From positions 1 to 64,000 of the forward strand of contig NZ_JAPPTI010000003.1 of assembly GCF_027587025.1 (NCBI RefSeq): a DNA stretch of 64,000 bases, read 5' to 3'. Shown in pieces: positions 1 to 9,799 of this stretch. Both the position numbers and the translations under genes were made by a program. Position 1 is the stretch's first letter; every line of letters begins with the position of its first letter. Under the pieces are notes generated by a model. The model had not been told where the DNA came from. It saw only the letters and a program-made list of their open reading frames with translations, and did no database searches. This DNA is from Vibrio sp. LaRot3. Lineage in GTDB: Bacteria > Pseudomonadota > Gammaproteobacteria > Enterobacterales > Vibrionaceae.

Positions 1-1
1 T

Positions 2-27
2 AAAACCCAGTCTTCGGACTGGGTTTT
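2..27. terminator. Hairpin terminator at the left edge
   Basis: An 11-bp perfect stem (positions 2-12 with 17-27) is closed by a TTCG tetraloop and flanked by A and T runs on both sides. It can end transcription in either direction and probably terminates a gene lying left of the window. Confidence 0.8.
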
Positions 28-323
28 GTCGTTTACACGTATCAAATATCTCTTTCAGGAACGAGCCGGTTGCCCGCAGCCTCGGACTAGGTATCCCCAC
101 CGTCAGTCATTTATCTCAAGACAAAGCCCTAGACTACGCGTCCCGGCAGAAATGCTAGGGCTTTTTCGTATCTGTAAGATCCTAATTATTCATCTTATTT
201 TCTGCCTCTTATTCTTTAATCCTAACGATAGATCTTGCTAGTTGAACCAAACCCATACTAGGGATAAAACCCTATCAGTATAAAAATATTCCGAGTCCTT
301 TAGGGATTGGTTTGGGGTTAGCA
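28..323 (+). other. Leader region upstream of dedA, no convincing gene; possible small RNA
   Basis: Nearly 300 bases lie between the edge terminator and the DedA gene. An open frame at 26-241 runs straight through the terminator-like hairpin at 123-165 and resembles no protein I know, so I do not call it coding. Positions 60-120 are more GC-rich than the AT-rich stretch after 170. A non-coding transcript ending at the second hairpin is possible, but I see no recognisable RNA family and no strong promoter. Confidence 0.3.
123..166 (+). terminator. Second hairpin with T run upstream of dedA
   Basis: A 10-bp perfect stem (123-132 with 154-163) encloses a 22-base loop, and five Ts follow on the plus strand. 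The loop is longer than in most intrinsic terminators. No recognisable coding sequence precedes it, so it would end either an unannotated RNA or read-through from the left. Confidence 0.55.
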
Positions 324-1016
324 ATGTTAGAGTCTATCTACTCTGTTCTTATCGCGCTTTGGCAACAAGACTTCACCGCTTTGATGTCACCCGGTAGCGC
401 TGTTCTTGTTTATTGCGTAGTCGGTGGTTTGATTTTCTTAGAGAGTGGCTTTATTCCTGCTGCCCCTTTCCCGTGCGATAGTGTGGTTGTTTTATCGGGT
501 ACGCTTGCAGCGGTTGGTGTACTTGATCCGTTTCTTTTATTGGCGATCATCATTAGCTGTGCAGCATTAGGTAGCTGGGCTGCTTATGGGCAAGGTCATT
601 GGTTGAATCGATTACCAGTTGTTCAGCGTTGGGTTAGCGCAGTCCCAAGTAATCGAATGCAGCAGGTTGACGTGTTACTTGGCAAACATGGTCTGGTTGC
701 TCTGTTCTGCGCACGCTTTGTTCCTGTGGTTCGTTCGCTATTACCCCTCATGATGGGTATGAGAGCGAACAAGGTAGCGAAGTTTCATTATTTCTCATGG
801 TTTAGCGCCATTCTATGGACCTTATTACTATGCTCGTTGGGGATGCTATTACCTCAGCTTCCTGAGCACTTAAGTCGTATCGTGACGATGGGATTAATGG
901 CTGCCCCGGTCATTACTCTAGCTACTGCTATTATTGGTATCGCATCGGTTAAGCTGCGCAAAGCGTACAAGCAGCAAAATAAACTTAAAGCGATTCCAGA
1001 GAGAACTAAAAGCTAA
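324..1016 (+). CDS. DedA family membrane protein
   Basis: This is a 230-residue integral membrane protein of the DedA/SNARE-associated family. DedA proteins act in the inner membrane, and several family members are undecaprenyl-phosphate or phospholipid flippases. The family hallmarks are visible: an acidic residue before a G-F-x-P segment near residues 40-45, and the F-x-P-x-x-R motif (ARFVPVVRS) near residue 130, with hydrophobic segments on both sides and a basic tail. I chose the ATG at 324, with GGGG about 6 bases upstream, over the in-frame TTG at 312. Its exact substrate is not shown by the sequence. It is probably monocistronic and ends at a shared terminator. Confidence 0.85.
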   Translation: MLESIYSVLIALWQQDFTALMSPGSAVLVYCVVGGLIFLESGFIPAAPFPCDSVVVLSGTLAAVGVLDPFLLLAIIISCAALGSWAAYGQGHWLNRLPVVQRWVSAVPSNRMQQVDVLLGKHGLVALFCARFVPVVRSLLPLMMGMRANKVAKFHYFSWFSAILWTLLLCSLGMLLPQLPEHLSRIVTMGLMAAPVITLATAIIGIASVKLRKAYKQQNKLKAIPERTKS

Positions 1017-1061
1017 CGAGTTTAAAGACTATCGTAGGCCGAAAGCTGAGATGATAGAGAC

Positions 1062-1093
1062 TAAAAAGGCAGCCAATTGGCTGCCTTCGTTTT
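1062..1093. terminator. Bidirectional terminator between dedA and the antiporter gene
   Basis: A perfect 22-base palindrome spans 1066-1087, flanked by five As on the left and CGTTTT on the right. It sits between two convergent genes and can serve both. Confidence 0.85.
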
Positions 1094-1110
1094 ATGTGAA
1101 TTATATGGGT

Positions 1111-2394
1111 TTAAAGCTGTAGCGGTTTTTCTGCTTGCTTGGCTTTTTCGATCATAGGCGTAATGGTCGAACCTTGGATTAGAATCGAGAAAACCACGAC
1201 GGAATAGGTCATGACCAAGATGATCTCTTTCACGTCGATAAGCTTATCCGGAATAACCCAAATTCCGGCAGGAATAGATAGTGCCATCGCTAACGCTAAT
1301 CCGCCGCGTAGTCCGCCCCAAGTGAGGATTCGAACTGACCAAGGGTTGTAACTGCGATAACGCTTAAAGCCGACGTAGGAAAGCGCGACGCTAAGGTAAC
1401 GTGCCGCCAGAACGATAGGCACCGCAAACGCCATTAAGATAAAGTCTTCTTGGTGGAATTCGAACAATAGCATCGACATACCAATTAACAAGAACAGCAC
1501 ACCATTGAGAAACTCATCGATCAGTTCCCAGAAATGGTCGAGGTGATCTTCACTCTCTTTTGAAAAGCCAATAAAGCGTGTCCAGTTACCAATCATAATA
1601 CCCGACACGACCATGGCTAATGGGCCAGATACATGGATGATTTCTGCAAATGCATAACCGGCGGTTGGAATGCCAATGGTCAGTAATAGCTCCATTGAGT
1701 GGTCATCGGTCGCACTAATCAAATAGTGGAAGAGCAGGCCAAGCGCAAAGCCGTAAGCGATGCCACCAATCGCTTCTTGAACGAACAGCATGGAGACGCT
1801 ACCTACTGTCGGCGCTTCAGTGCCAAAGGCGATAGTATATAGAGTGACGAAGATAACTAGGCCAAAGCCATCGTTAAAGAGTGACTCCCCTTCGATTTGG
1901 GTTGAGATTCGACGTGGAGCATCGAGCTTTTTCACAATCGCGAGAACCGCAATTGGGTCGGTTGGTGAAATAAGCGCACCAAACAGCAGGCAGTAAACCA
2001 AATCAAATTGGATACCAATCACCTGGCAGAATCCGTAGAGGACGAAGCCAATGAAGAAGGTTGAAAAAAGTGTCGCCCCTAGCGCCAGAACTGTAATTTC
2101 CCATTTCTGGTCTTTTAGGTTTGGTAGTTTGATCCCAAGCCCGCCAGCAAAGAGTAGGAAGCCAAGGATACCTTTGAGTAAGAAATCTTCGAAGTTGATG
2201 CTGGCGACAGTTTCTGTCGCAATCTCCGTTAATTGAAACCAGTCGTTTTGGCCTGCAATTAAGATCAGGAGTGATAACATCATTGAGCCACCAGTGATGG
2301 CAATTGTGGTCTGCATTTTACCTATTTTGCTGTTTACAAAGGCAATTAGCATGGCTGCTGCAGAAAGGAAGCAAAGCGTGTAATAGACCGACAT
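1111..2394 (-). CDS. CPA1-family sodium(potassium)/proton antiporter
   Basis: A 427-residue polytopic inner-membrane protein of the cation:proton antiporter-1 (NhaP/NHE) family, which exchanges Na+ or K+ for H+ in pH and salt homeostasis. About 12-13 hydrophobic segments are visible. The two conserved ion-path motifs are present: S-P-T-D-P at about residues 143-147, and the F-N-D-G motif at about 173-176, whose Asn-Asp pair is typical of electroneutral exchangers. The first candidate start codon lies 21 codons upstream, but the ATG at 2394 gives the hydrophobic N-terminus normal for the family. No regulatory TrkA domain follows. It is transcribed divergently from metH. Ion preference cannot be read from sequence alone. 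Confidence 0.85.
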   Translation of the reverse strand: MSVYYTLCFLSAAAMLIAFVNSKIGKMQTTIAITGGSMMLSLLILIAGQNDWFQLTEIATETVASINFEDFLLKGILGFLLFAGGLGIKLPNLKDQKWEITVLALGATLFSTFFIGFVLYGFCQVIGIQFDLVYCLLFGALISPTDPIAVLAIVKKLDAPRRISTQIEGESLFNDGFGLVIFVTLYTIAFGTEAPTVGSVSMLFVQEAIGGIAYGFALGLLFHYLISATDDHSMELLLTIGIPTAGYAFAEIIHVSGPLAMVVSGIMIGNWTRFIGFSKESEDHLDHFWELIDEFLNGVLFLLIGMSMLLFEFHQEDFILMAFAVPIVLAARYLSVALSYVGFKRYRSYNPWSVRILTWGGLRGGLALAMALSIPAGIWVIPDKLIDVKEIILVMTYSVVVFSILIQGSTITPMIEKAKQAEKPLQL

Positions 2395-2498
2395 GAGAAA
2401 ACTCTTATGTAACAAATTGTGAATAAGAATTTTGTGCCTAGAGTGGATAAATAGCAAACATTATTTTGTTGGTATCATGTCAGAGATTTAGTTGTTTT

Positions 2499-2514
2499 AG
2501 ACGTCTAGACACCT
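2499..2514. promoter_or_regulatory. Tandem MetJ operator (met boxes) upstream of metH
   Basis: Two adjacent 8-base met boxes are present: AGACGTCT, a perfect match to the MetJ consensus, and AGACACCT, with six of eight matches. MetJ with S-adenosylmethionine binds such tandem boxes cooperatively. The site lies 54-69 bases upstream of the metH start and could also affect the divergent antiporter gene. Confidence 0.8.
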
Positions 2515-2567
2515 TTTTATTCTGTGATAGGATGGAGAGATAATTAAAGGAATAATGAGGCTGTATT

Positions 2568-5500
2568 GTGGGAAGCAAGTTAAGACAACAGATAGAATCT
2601 CAGCTAGCACAACGTATTATGCTGATCGATGGTGGTATGGGCACCATGATTCAGGACTACAAGCTAGAAGAGAATGACTACCGTGGTGAGCGTTTCGCTG
2701 ACTGGCATTGCGATTTAAAAGGTAATAACGATCTGTTGGTGCTAACTCAGCCAAAGATGATTAAAGATATCCATTTAGCTTATTTAGAAGCAGGTGCGGA
2801 TATCCTAGAAACCAACACCTTTAACGCGACTACTATCGCAATGGCTGACTATGACATGGAAAGCCTGAGTGAAGAAATTAACTTTGAAGCGGCAAAGTTA
2901 GCGCGTCAAGCTGCCGATGAATGGACAGCAAAAACACCAGACCGACCACGTTATGTCGCAGGTGTATTAGGCCCAACTAACCGCACATGTTCTATCTCGC
3001 CAGATGTAAACGATCCTGGCTATCGAAATGTCAGCTTCGATGAACTTGTTGAAGCTTATTCTGAATCGACCCGTGCCCTAATTAAGGGGGGCTCTGATCT
3101 TATTCTTATCGAAACCATCTTTGATACTTTGAATGCAAAAGCGTGTGCGTTTGCTGTAGAGACCGTATTTGAAGAGCTTGATAATTACTTACCGGTGATG
3201 ATCTCCGGTACCATCACCGATGCGTCAGGACGAACGCTTTCTGGTCAAACAACCGAAGCTTTCTATAACTCACTACGTCACGTAAATCCTATTTCATTTG
3301 GTTTGAACTGTGCGTTGGGCCCAGATGAATTACGCCCTTATGTGGAAGAGCTTTCCCGTATTTCAGAAAGCTATGTTTCTACTCACCCAAACGCAGGCTT
3401 GCCGAATGCCTTTGGTGAGTATGACCTCTCGCCTGAAGACATGGCGGAACATGTTAAAGAGTGGGCGCAAAGTGGATTCTTAAACCTGATTGGTGGCTGT
3501 TGTGGTACTACGCCAGAGCATATCCGCCACATGGCAATGGCCGTTGAAGGTATTACGCCTCGCGTGTTGCCTGAGCTAACCGTAGCATGTCGCCTGTCTG
3601 GCCTTGAGCCATTGACCATCGAAAAAGAGACTTTATTCCTAAACGTTGGTGAACGAACTAACGTAACGGGCTCGGCTCGTTTTAAGCGTCTTATCAAAGA
3701 AGAACTTTACGAAGAAGCGCTAGATGTTGCTCGCCAGCAAGTTGAGAATGGCGCGCAGATCATCGATATCAACATGGATGAAGGCATGATTGATGCGGAA
3801 GCGTGTATGGTGCGTTTTCTGAATCTTTGTGCCTCAGAGCCTGAGATATCTAAAGTGCCGATCATGGTCGACTCTTCTAAGTGGGAAGTCATTGAAGCTG
3901 GTCTGAAGTGTATTCAGGGCAAAGGCATCGTGAACTCAATCTCTTTGAAAGAAGGCAAAGAGAAGTTTGTTGAGCAAGCGAAGCTGATTCGTCGCTATGG
4001 CGCCGCAGTTATCGTGATGGCCTTTGATGAAGTGGGCCAAGCGGAAACGCGAGAGCGTAAGCTAGAAATCTGTACTAATGCCTACAACATCCTAGTGGAT
4101 GAGATTGGCTTCCCACCAGAAGACATTATTTTTGACCCGAACATCTTTGCCGTAGCGACAGGTATTGAAGAGCACAATAACTACGCGGTGGACTTCATTG
4201 AAGCGGTAGCTGATATCAAGCGTGACTTACCTCATGCGATGATCTCGGGTGGTGTATCGAACGTTTCTTTCTCTTTCCGTGGTAATAACTATGTTCGTGA
4301 AGCGATTCACGCGGTATTCCTTTACCACTGTTTCAAGAACGGTATGGATATGGGTATCGTTAATGCTGGTCAGCTAGAGGTATACGATAACGTACCGGAA
4401 AAGCTGCGTGAGGCGGTTGAGGATGTAGTACTTAACCGACGTGATGATGGTACCGAGCGATTGCTGGATATTGCCGCTGAATACGCCGGTAAAGGCGTTG
4501 GTAAAGAAGAAGATGCTTCTGCACAAGAATGGCGCACTTGGTCAGTAGAGAAACGCTTAGAGCATGCTCTAGTTAAAGGCATTACTGAATTTATCGTTGA
4601 AGATACAGAAGAGGCTCGAGTTAATGCTTCTAAGCCATTAGAGGTGATTGAAGGCCCTCTTATGGACGGCATGAACGTCGTAGGTGATTTATTTGGTGAA
4701 GGTAAGATGTTCTTACCTCAGGTGGTGAAGTCGGCTCGTGTTATGAAGCAGGCGGTTGCCCACCTTGAACCGTATATCAATGCCTCAAAACAAGCGGGCA
4801 GTTCAAACGGCAAAATTTTACTCGCAACCGTTAAAGGTGACGTGCATGACATCGGTAAGAACATTGTGGGTGTTGTATTGCAATGTAATAACTACGAGAT
4901 CATCGATTTAGGTGTCATGGTGCCTTGTGAACAGATACTGAAAGTCGCTAAAGAAGAGAACGTCGATATTATCGGCCTGTCAGGTTTGATTACCCCTTCT
5001 TTGGATGAAATGGTTCATGTCGCGAAAGAGATGGAGCGTCTGGACTTTGAACTGCCATTATTGATTGGTGGTGCTACCACTTCCAAAGCTCATACTGCGG
5101 TTAAGATTGAACAAAACTACAAACACCCAGTGGTGTATGTGAACAATGCTTCTCGCGCAGTTGGTGTATGTACTTCATTACTGTCTGATGAACTGCGTCC
5201 TGCTTTTGTTGAAAAGCTTGATGCGGATTATGTACGCGTGCGCGATCAGCATAACCGTAAGAAGCCGCGCACTAAGCCAGTGACTCTGGAACAAGCGCGT
5301 GCAAACAAGGTGGCGATTGATTGGCAAAACTACACGCCACCAGTGCCAGCAAAGCCGGGTGTCCATGTATTTGATGATTTTGATGTAGCAACGCTACGTA
5401 ATTATATCGATTGGACGCCGTTCTTCATGACTTGGTCGCTGGTAGGGAAATACCCAGCTATTTTGCAGCATGAAGAAGTGGGTGAAGAAGCTCAGCGTTT

Positions 5501-6245
5501 ATTCAAAGATGCGAATGATTTGTTAGATCGAGTTGAGAACGAAGGCTTGCTGAAAGCGCGCGGTATGTGTGCGTTGTTCCCTGCCGCTTCTGTGGGGGAT
5601 GATATTGAAGTTTATACCGATGAATCTCGCACGACAGTCGCTAAGGTGCTGCACAACTTGCGTCAGCAAACTGAGAAACCAAAAGGCTTTAACTACTGCT
5701 TGTCTGATTACATTGCTCCAAAAGAATCCGGTAAGAAGGATTGGATTGGCGCATTTGCTGTAACCGGTGGTATTGGTGAACGCGAACTGGCTGACGAGTA
5801 TAAGGCTAACGGCGATGACTATAATGCAATTATGATTCAGGCGGTGGCCGATCGTCTTGCAGAAGCGTTCGCTGAATATTTACATGAGAAAGTACGTAAA
5901 GAAATTTGGGGTTATTCTGCGGATGAGAATTTATCTAACGATGATTTAATTCGTGAGAAGTACCAAGGCATTCGTCCTGCTCCGGGCTATCCTGCATGTC
6001 CTGAACATACCGAGAAAGGCCCGCTATGGGAGCTTCTTCAAGTAGAAGAAACCATTGAGATGTCTTTGACGACGAGTTACGCCATGTGGCCGGGGGCATC
6101 GGTTTCTGGCTGGTATTTCTCGCATCCTGACTCTCGTTACTTTGCTATCGCACAGATCCAGCAAGATCAGGCTGAGAGCTATGCTGACAGAAAAGGCTGG
6201 GACATGCTTGAAGCAGAGAAATGGCTTGGACCGAATATGAATTAA
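2568..6245 (+). CDS. metH: Cobalamin-dependent methionine synthase
   Basis: This cytosolic enzyme of 1225 residues is full length for MetH. It transfers the methyl group of 5-methyltetrahydrofolate to homocysteine through methylcobalamin. The homocysteine module carries the zinc ligands Cys248, Cys311 and Cys312 (NCALG and [10 protein letters not shown]). The folate-binding module follows, then the B12 module with DVHDIGKN near residue 760, where His is the cobalt ligand. The C-terminal reactivation domain contains the SAM-contact region with [13 protein letters not shown]. Translation starts at GTG, with TGAGG seven bases upstream. The N-terminal sequence from this codon matches the family's usual beginning. 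The MetJ operator just upstream suggests repression by methionine/SAM. Confidence 0.97.
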   Translation: MGSKLRQQIESQLAQRIMLIDGGMGTMIQDYKLEENDYRGERFADWHCDLKGNNDLLVLTQPKMIKDIHLAYLEAGADILETNTFNATTIAMADYDMESLSEEINFEAAKLARQAADEWTAKTPDRPRYVAGVLGPTNRTCSISPDVNDPGYRNVSFDELVEAYSESTRALIKGGSDLILIETIFDTLNAKACAFAVETVFEELDNYLPVMISGTITDASGRTLSGQTTEAFYNSLRHVNPISFGLNCALGPDELRPYVEELSRISESYVSTHPNAGLPNAFGEYDLSPEDMAEHVKEWAQSGFLNLIGGCCGTTPEHIRHMAMAVEGITPRVLPELTVACRLSGLEPLTIEKETLFLNVGERTNVTGSARFKRLIKEELYEEALDVARQQVENGAQIIDINMDEGMIDAEACMVRFLNLCASEPEISKVPIMVDSSKWEVIEAGLKCIQGKGIVNSISLKEGKEKFVEQAKLIRRYGAAVIVMAFDEVGQAETRERKLEICTNAYNILVDEIGFPPEDIIFDPNIFAVATGIEEHNNYAVDFIEAVADIKRDLPHAMISGGVSNVSFSFRGNNYVREAIHAVFLYHCFKNGMDMGIVNAGQLEVYDNVPEKLREAVEDVVLNRRDDGTERLLDIAAEYAGKGVGKEEDASAQEWRTWSVEKRLEHALVKGITEFIVEDTEEARVNASKPLEVIEGPLMDGMNVVGDLFGEGKMFLPQVVKSARVMKQAVAHLEPYINASKQAGSSNGKILLATVKGDVHDIGKNIVGVVLQCNNYEIIDLGVMVPCEQILKVAKEENVDIIGLSGLITPSLDEMVHVAKEMERLDFELPLLIGGATTSKAHTAVKIEQNYKHPVVYVNNASRAVGVCTSLLSDELRPAFVEKLDADYVRVRDQHNRKKPRTKPVTLEQARANKVAIDWQNYTPPVPAKPGVHVFDDFDVATLRNYIDWTPFFMTWSLVGKYPAILQHEEVGEEAQRLFKDANDLLDRVENEGLLKARGMCALFPAASVGDDIEVYTDESRTTVAKVLHNLRQQTEKPKGFNYCLSDYIAPKESGKKDWIGAFAVTGGIGERELADEYKANGDDYNAIMIQAVADRLAEAFAEYLHEKVRKEIWGYSADENLSNDDLIREKYQGIRPAPGYPACPEHTEKGPLWELLQVEETIEMSLTTSYAMWPGASVSGWYFSHPDSRYFAIAQIQQDQAESYADRKGWDMLEAEKWLGPNMN

Positions 6246-6265
6246 TCGGTCGGTTTATCAATACT

Positions 6266-6296
6266 AAAAAGCGCTGTCATGACAGCGCTTTTTGTT
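6266..6296. terminator. Bidirectional terminator between metH and mgtE
   Basis: A perfect inverted repeat spans 6266-6293, with GCGCTGTCA/TGACAGCGC arms and A5/T5 tracts on either side. It lies between convergent genes. Confidence 0.9.
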
Positions 6297-6317
6297 TGTT
6301 GGTAGGTCTGAAAAAGA

Positions 6318-7673
6318 CTAAATTAGAATGGTAGCCAAACCTAAGAAGACTGACAGACCAATAACATCGGTCACTGTCGTTAGGGCCATTCCGCCAGCTA
6401 AGGCAGGGTCAATGTTCATCTTCTTGAGTAGAATTGGAATCGTTACCCCAGCAACACCGGCGACTAACAGGTTGGTGAGCATGGCTGCTGAGATAATGCC
6501 GCCTAGCATCCAATTGCCTTTCCAAGCCACAACGATACCGCCAATAATCAATGCCCACATAATGCCATTGAGAAAGCCGATTGCGGCTTCTTTCATTAAC
6601 AGTTCACGTTTGTTTGAATCACCGATGTGACCGAGAGCTAAGCCACGAATAACCAGTGCAACGGTTTGGTTACCGGCAACACCACCCATTGAAGGTACGA
6701 TTGTCATAAGTACTGCAATCGCGGCCATTTGATCTAATGTCGCCTCAAACATATTGGACACTGATGCAGCAGCCAGAGCTGCCAGCACATTAGCACCGAG
6801 CCAAACACTACGTTTACGAGCTGATTTTACGACCGGTGCGAAGGTATCTTCGTCATCATCCATACCCGCCATACTCATCATTGAGTGTTCGGCATCTTCA
6901 CGGATAACGTCTACCACGTCATCGATGGTGATACGGCCAACAAGGTGCTGATTCTCATCAATGACCGGCGCAGAGACCCAATTACGACGTTCGAATAGAC
7001 TTGCGACGTCAGAGTCACTCATTGCAACTTCAATCGCTTCGTCGGCATCTTCCATTACATCGGCAACTTTGACATCTGGCTGAGTGGTTAAAATGGTGGT
7101 TAAAGAGATCTCACCAATCAGTCGGTCTTCATCGTCGATGACATAAAGTGCATCGGTGTTTTCTGGCAGTTCACCCTTCATACGTAAGTAACGCAATACC
7201 ACGTCCACATCTACGTCACCACGAATAGTGATAACGTCGGTGTTCATGATACTACCAGCGGTATCTTCTGGGTAAGATAGGGCGGTTTCTACGCGCAGAC
7301 GGTCGGCGCTGTCCATTTGTGAAAGGACTTCACGGGAGACGTCGTCAGGTAAGCTACGTAGTACGTAAGCAACGTCATCGGTATCCATACCTTCGGTTGC
7401 TTCTGCGAGTTTCTCGGGCGCCATTTTGGCAACGAGATCGTCTTTTACATCCTCGTTTAGCTCATCGAGGATTTCACCATAATCTTCCGGGTCGGTAAGT
7501 TGCCACAGGACTTCACGGCTTTTACGCGGAGAGGCTTCTAGCAGGTGGGCGATATCTTCCGGTTCCATGTCTTGTAGCTGACGACGGACATGGACGAAAC
7601 GACCATTTTCTAGAGCTTCTGTGATTTCTTGGAGGGCTTGGTGAGCTTGGTCGAATTCTATTTGCTCTGCCAT
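6318..7673 (-). CDS. mgtE: Magnesium transporter MgtE
   Basis: A 451-residue inner-membrane Mg2+ channel/transporter, normal length for MgtE. The order is as in the family: an N-terminal acidic superhelical domain (about 1-130), two CBS domains (about 135-255) that sense cytosolic Mg2+, and a C-terminal pore domain of five hydrophobic segments (about 290-451). Acidic residues are abundant in the first two domains, as expected for Mg2+-sensing interfaces. It lies 212 bases downstream of npr in the same direction. That gap shows no gene and probably carries its own promoter. I see no Mg2+ riboswitch of a known class in that gap. Confidence 0.95.
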   Translation of the reverse strand: MAEQIEFDQAHQALQEITEALENGRFVHVRRQLQDMEPEDIAHLLEASPRKSREVLWQLTDPEDYGEILDELNEDVKDDLVAKMAPEKLAEATEGMDTDDVAYVLRSLPDDVSREVLSQMDSADRLRVETALSYPEDTAGSIMNTDVITIRGDVDVDVVLRYLRMKGELPENTDALYVIDDEDRLIGEISLTTILTTQPDVKVADVMEDADEAIEVAMSDSDVASLFERRNWVSAPVIDENQHLVGRITIDDVVDVIREDAEHSMMSMAGMDDDEDTFAPVVKSARKRSVWLGANVLAALAAASVSNMFEATLDQMAAIAVLMTIVPSMGGVAGNQTVALVIRGLALGHIGDSNKRELLMKEAAIGFLNGIMWALIIGGIVVAWKGNWMLGGIISAAMLTNLLVAGVAGVTIPILLKKMNIDPALAGGMALTTVTDVIGLSVFLGLATILI

Positions 7674-7885
7674 TTATTCCCCCTAACTCTATCTGCTTAC
7701 AATGCGTTGAATAGTAACTTAATTTTAGATCGAGTTTAATAAGTTAATGTGAAGGGAGGAAAAATAAATCGTGAGAGTGAGGGATCGTACCCATGCTGGT
7801 GGTGATATGTGCTGGAATAGTGGGTGAAGATACGGTTTTATTTCGCAGCTAGAGAATTGAACGTTCGATATATTTTCGCGAACTG

Positions 7886-8164
7886 CTATTCATCTTCATC
7901 AAATTTGTGTTCGATCAGTTGGCAAACGGCTTCTAGTGCTTGAGATGCATTGCTGCCTTCGGCTTGGATGGTGACATACTCTCCTTGAGCCGACTCCAGC
8001 ATCAATAGACCCATGACGCTATCTGCGGTTGCGGTTTTCCCTTCATGATTTTCAATTGTCAGGATGGCATCGAAGGATTGGGCAAGTTCAACCAGTTTAA
8101 CGGCAGCACGAGCATGTAGCCCTAAACGGTTTTGAATCAGGACGGTTTTGCTCTGTTGCTGCAT
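7886..8164 (-). CDS. npr: Phosphocarrier protein NPr (HPr-like)
   Basis: The 92-residue HPr-family protein is the middle phosphocarrier of the nitrogen PTS (PtsP to NPr to PtsN). The active-site histidine is His17 in the motif RLGLHARAA. The later part has the SVMGLLML segment corresponding to the HPr regulatory-serine region. Its position three bases after rapZ, with ptsN just upstream in the operon, separates it from the sugar-PTS HPr. It is the last gene of the rpoN cluster. The usual symbols are npr or ptsO. Confidence 0.93.
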   Translation of the reverse strand: MQQQSKTVLIQNRLGLHARAAVKLVELAQSFDAILTIENHEGKTATADSVMGLLMLESAQGEYVTIQAEGSNASQALEAVCQLIEHKFDEDE

Positions 8165-8167
8165 CGA

Positions 8168-9031
8168 TTAATCCTTTAGATTTTTCTCAAGTGAGGTGTG
8201 TCTGATTTGAACTTGATGACCAAGTTCAGCGAAATATTCGCCTAATTGCTGGGTTAAGTACACAGAGCGGTGTTTACCGCCAGTGCAGCCAATCGCAACG
8301 GTCAGATAACTACGATTATTCTTCTCTAATGATGGCAACCAACATTCAATGAATTTAAGCACTTGTTGCTTAAGTTCCATGACTTCTGGGTGGCTTTCCA
8401 AGAAAGACTTGATTGGTGCATCTAAGCCCGTCAATGGGCGCAAATCTGGCTCCCAGTGCGGATTAGGTAAGAAACGCACATCAAACACATAATCAGCATC
8501 ACTTGGCAGTCCGTATTTAAAGCCAAAAGATTGGAATACCATCACTAAATCTTTACGCTCGCGGCCTTCAACACGACGGCGCACGGTTTCACTAAGCTCG
8601 TGTAGAGATTGGTTACTACTGTCGATGATTAAGTCAGCGTGTTCTTTTAGTGGAGAAAGAATGGTCTTTTCTTTCTCAATCGCTTGCTCTAATGAGGTGC
8701 TTTCTTCGGTGCGAGAAAGTGGGTGAATGCGTCGAGTTTCGCTGTAGCGTTTAAGTAACGTCTCTTTATTCGCATCAAGGAATAGCACGCTTACGTCAGT
8801 ATCTTGCTTGAGTTTCTGCAAAACATCTTCAACCAGCGTTGGTTCTTCCGGAAGATTACGAATATCGATACTTACCGCTACGTTCTGTTTACTGCCTTGA
8901 ACCGACTGAACAAACACGTTGAGCAGGTTGACTGGCAAGTTATCAACGCAGTAGTAGCCAAGATCTTCAAGCACACGCAGTGCGACACTTTTACCAGCGC
9001 CAGATTGGCCACTTACCACTATTAATCGCAT
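8168..9031 (-). CDS. rapZ: RNase adapter protein RapZ
   Basis: RapZ, 287 residues, binds small RNA and nucleotides. In enterobacteria it delivers the sRNA GlmZ to RNase E and thereby adjusts glucosamine-6-phosphate synthase. The P-loop GQSGAGKS is at residues 8-15. The C-terminal RNA-binding half has the conserved [10 protein letters not shown] segment near residue 250. It sits 7 bases downstream of ptsN and 3 bases upstream of npr, so it is probably cotranscribed. The length equals that of the characterised family members. Whether the glmS circuit exists here cannot be told from this window. Confidence 0.95.
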   Translation of the reverse strand: MRLIVVSGQSGAGKSVALRVLEDLGYYCVDNLPVNLLNVFVQSVQGSKQNVAVSIDIRNLPEEPTLVEDVLQKLKQDTDVSVLFLDANKETLLKRYSETRRIHPLSRTEESTSLEQAIEKEKTILSPLKEHADLIIDSSNQSLHELSETVRRRVEGRERKDLVMVFQSFGFKYGLPSDADYVFDVRFLPNPHWEPDLRPLTGLDAPIKSFLESHPEVMELKQQVLKFIECWLPSLEKNNRSYLTVAIGCTGGKHRSVYLTQQLGEYFAELGHQVQIRHTSLEKNLKD

Positions 9032-9038
9032 GAGGTGA

Positions 9039-9485
9039 TTACCTGTTGATCATGATGTCGTAAAGCTCTTGGTCTGACTCAGCTTTACGAAGTTGTTTGA
9101 GGATCTGTTTGTCGTTAAGACGTTCAGCCATACTTGAAAGAGTTTTGAGGTGTTCTTTGCATTGTGCATCTGGCACAAGTAACGCGAATAGAAGATCGAC
9201 CGGTCGATTATCAATCGCATCGAATTCAATCGGGCTTTCGCATTGAAGTAATACCGCCACGGCTTGATCGCTTGAGTGCATACGAGCATGGGGAATGGCT
9301 ATTCCATTTCCAATGCCAGTACTGCCCATCTTTTCACGGCTAAGCATACATTCAAACAGTTCAGTGGAGTTTTGCCCGGTTTGTTCTGCGACGATCTCGC
9401 TGATCATTTCTAGGGCGCGTTTTTTACTTGTACATTGGACTGCACTTTTGGTGCAGTCCAAAGATAGGATTTCGCTAAGTTGCAT
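9039..9485 (-). CDS. ptsN: Nitrogen-regulatory PTS protein IIA-Ntr
   Basis: The 148-residue EIIA protein is the terminal phosphoacceptor of the nitrogen PTS. It influences potassium uptake and envelope stress in related bacteria through its phosphorylation state. The phosphorylated histidine is His66 in [11 protein letters not shown]. The single-domain length is typical. It starts two bases after the end of hpf and belongs to the rpoN operon, the usual gammaproteobacterial arrangement. No membrane segments are present, so it is cytosolic. Confidence 0.95.
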   Translation of the reverse strand: MQLSEILSLDCTKSAVQCTSKKRALEMISEIVAEQTGQNSTELFECMLSREKMGSTGIGNGIAIPHARMHSSDQAVAVLLQCESPIEFDAIDNRPVDLLFALLVPDAQCKEHLKTLSSMAERLNDKQILKQLRKAESDQELYDIMINR

Positions 9486-9487
9486 GG

Positions 9488-9775
9488 TTAATGACTGTGT
9501 AGTTTTTCTTTGTGCTTGTTCAGCTGTCTAACAAGTTTGTCGGTTAGAGAGTCGATAGCGGCATACATGCTTTCTTCATCTGCAGATGCATGAATTTCGC
9601 CTTGATTGATGTGAAGGGTAGCTTCAGCGATTTGACGGAGTTTTTCAACTTTTAATACCACTTGGACATTGTTGATATGGTCAAAGAACCGCTCAAGTTT
9701 TTGAAACTTTTCGTTTACGTAGTCTTGCATTGAATCGGTTAGATCAACGTGATGGCCTTGAATATTGATTTGCAT
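9488..9775 (-). CDS. hpf: Ribosome hibernation promoting factor (short form)
   Basis: This 95-residue protein of the sigma-54 modulation/RaiA family binds the 30S decoding region and promotes inactive 100S ribosome dimers. It shows the family pattern: MQINIQGHHVDLT at the start, a basic middle (KLERFFDHI, VEKLRQIAE) and the DMYAAID-like DEESMYAAIDSL segment. The length fits the short gammaproteobacterial HPF and lacks the C-terminal dimerisation domain of long HPF. It lies 24 bases downstream of rpoN, as is usual. Confidence 0.93.
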   Translation of the reverse strand: MQINIQGHHVDLTDSMQDYVNEKFQKLERFFDHINNVQVVLKVEKLRQIAEATLHINQGEIHASADEESMYAAIDSLTDKLVRQLNKHKEKLHSH

Positions 9776-9799
9776 AGACTTTCCTTCTCGGTTGTTGCC

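Noticed and set aside
26..241. 71-codon open frame at the left edge
   Set aside because: It overlaps the edge terminator and crosses the second hairpin, has no homology I recognise, and has an implausible composition.
7674..7885. Magnesium-sensing leader before mgtE
   Set aside because: No M-box-like conserved blocks are visible in this 212-base gap, and it is too short for a full M-box riboswitch plus promoter.
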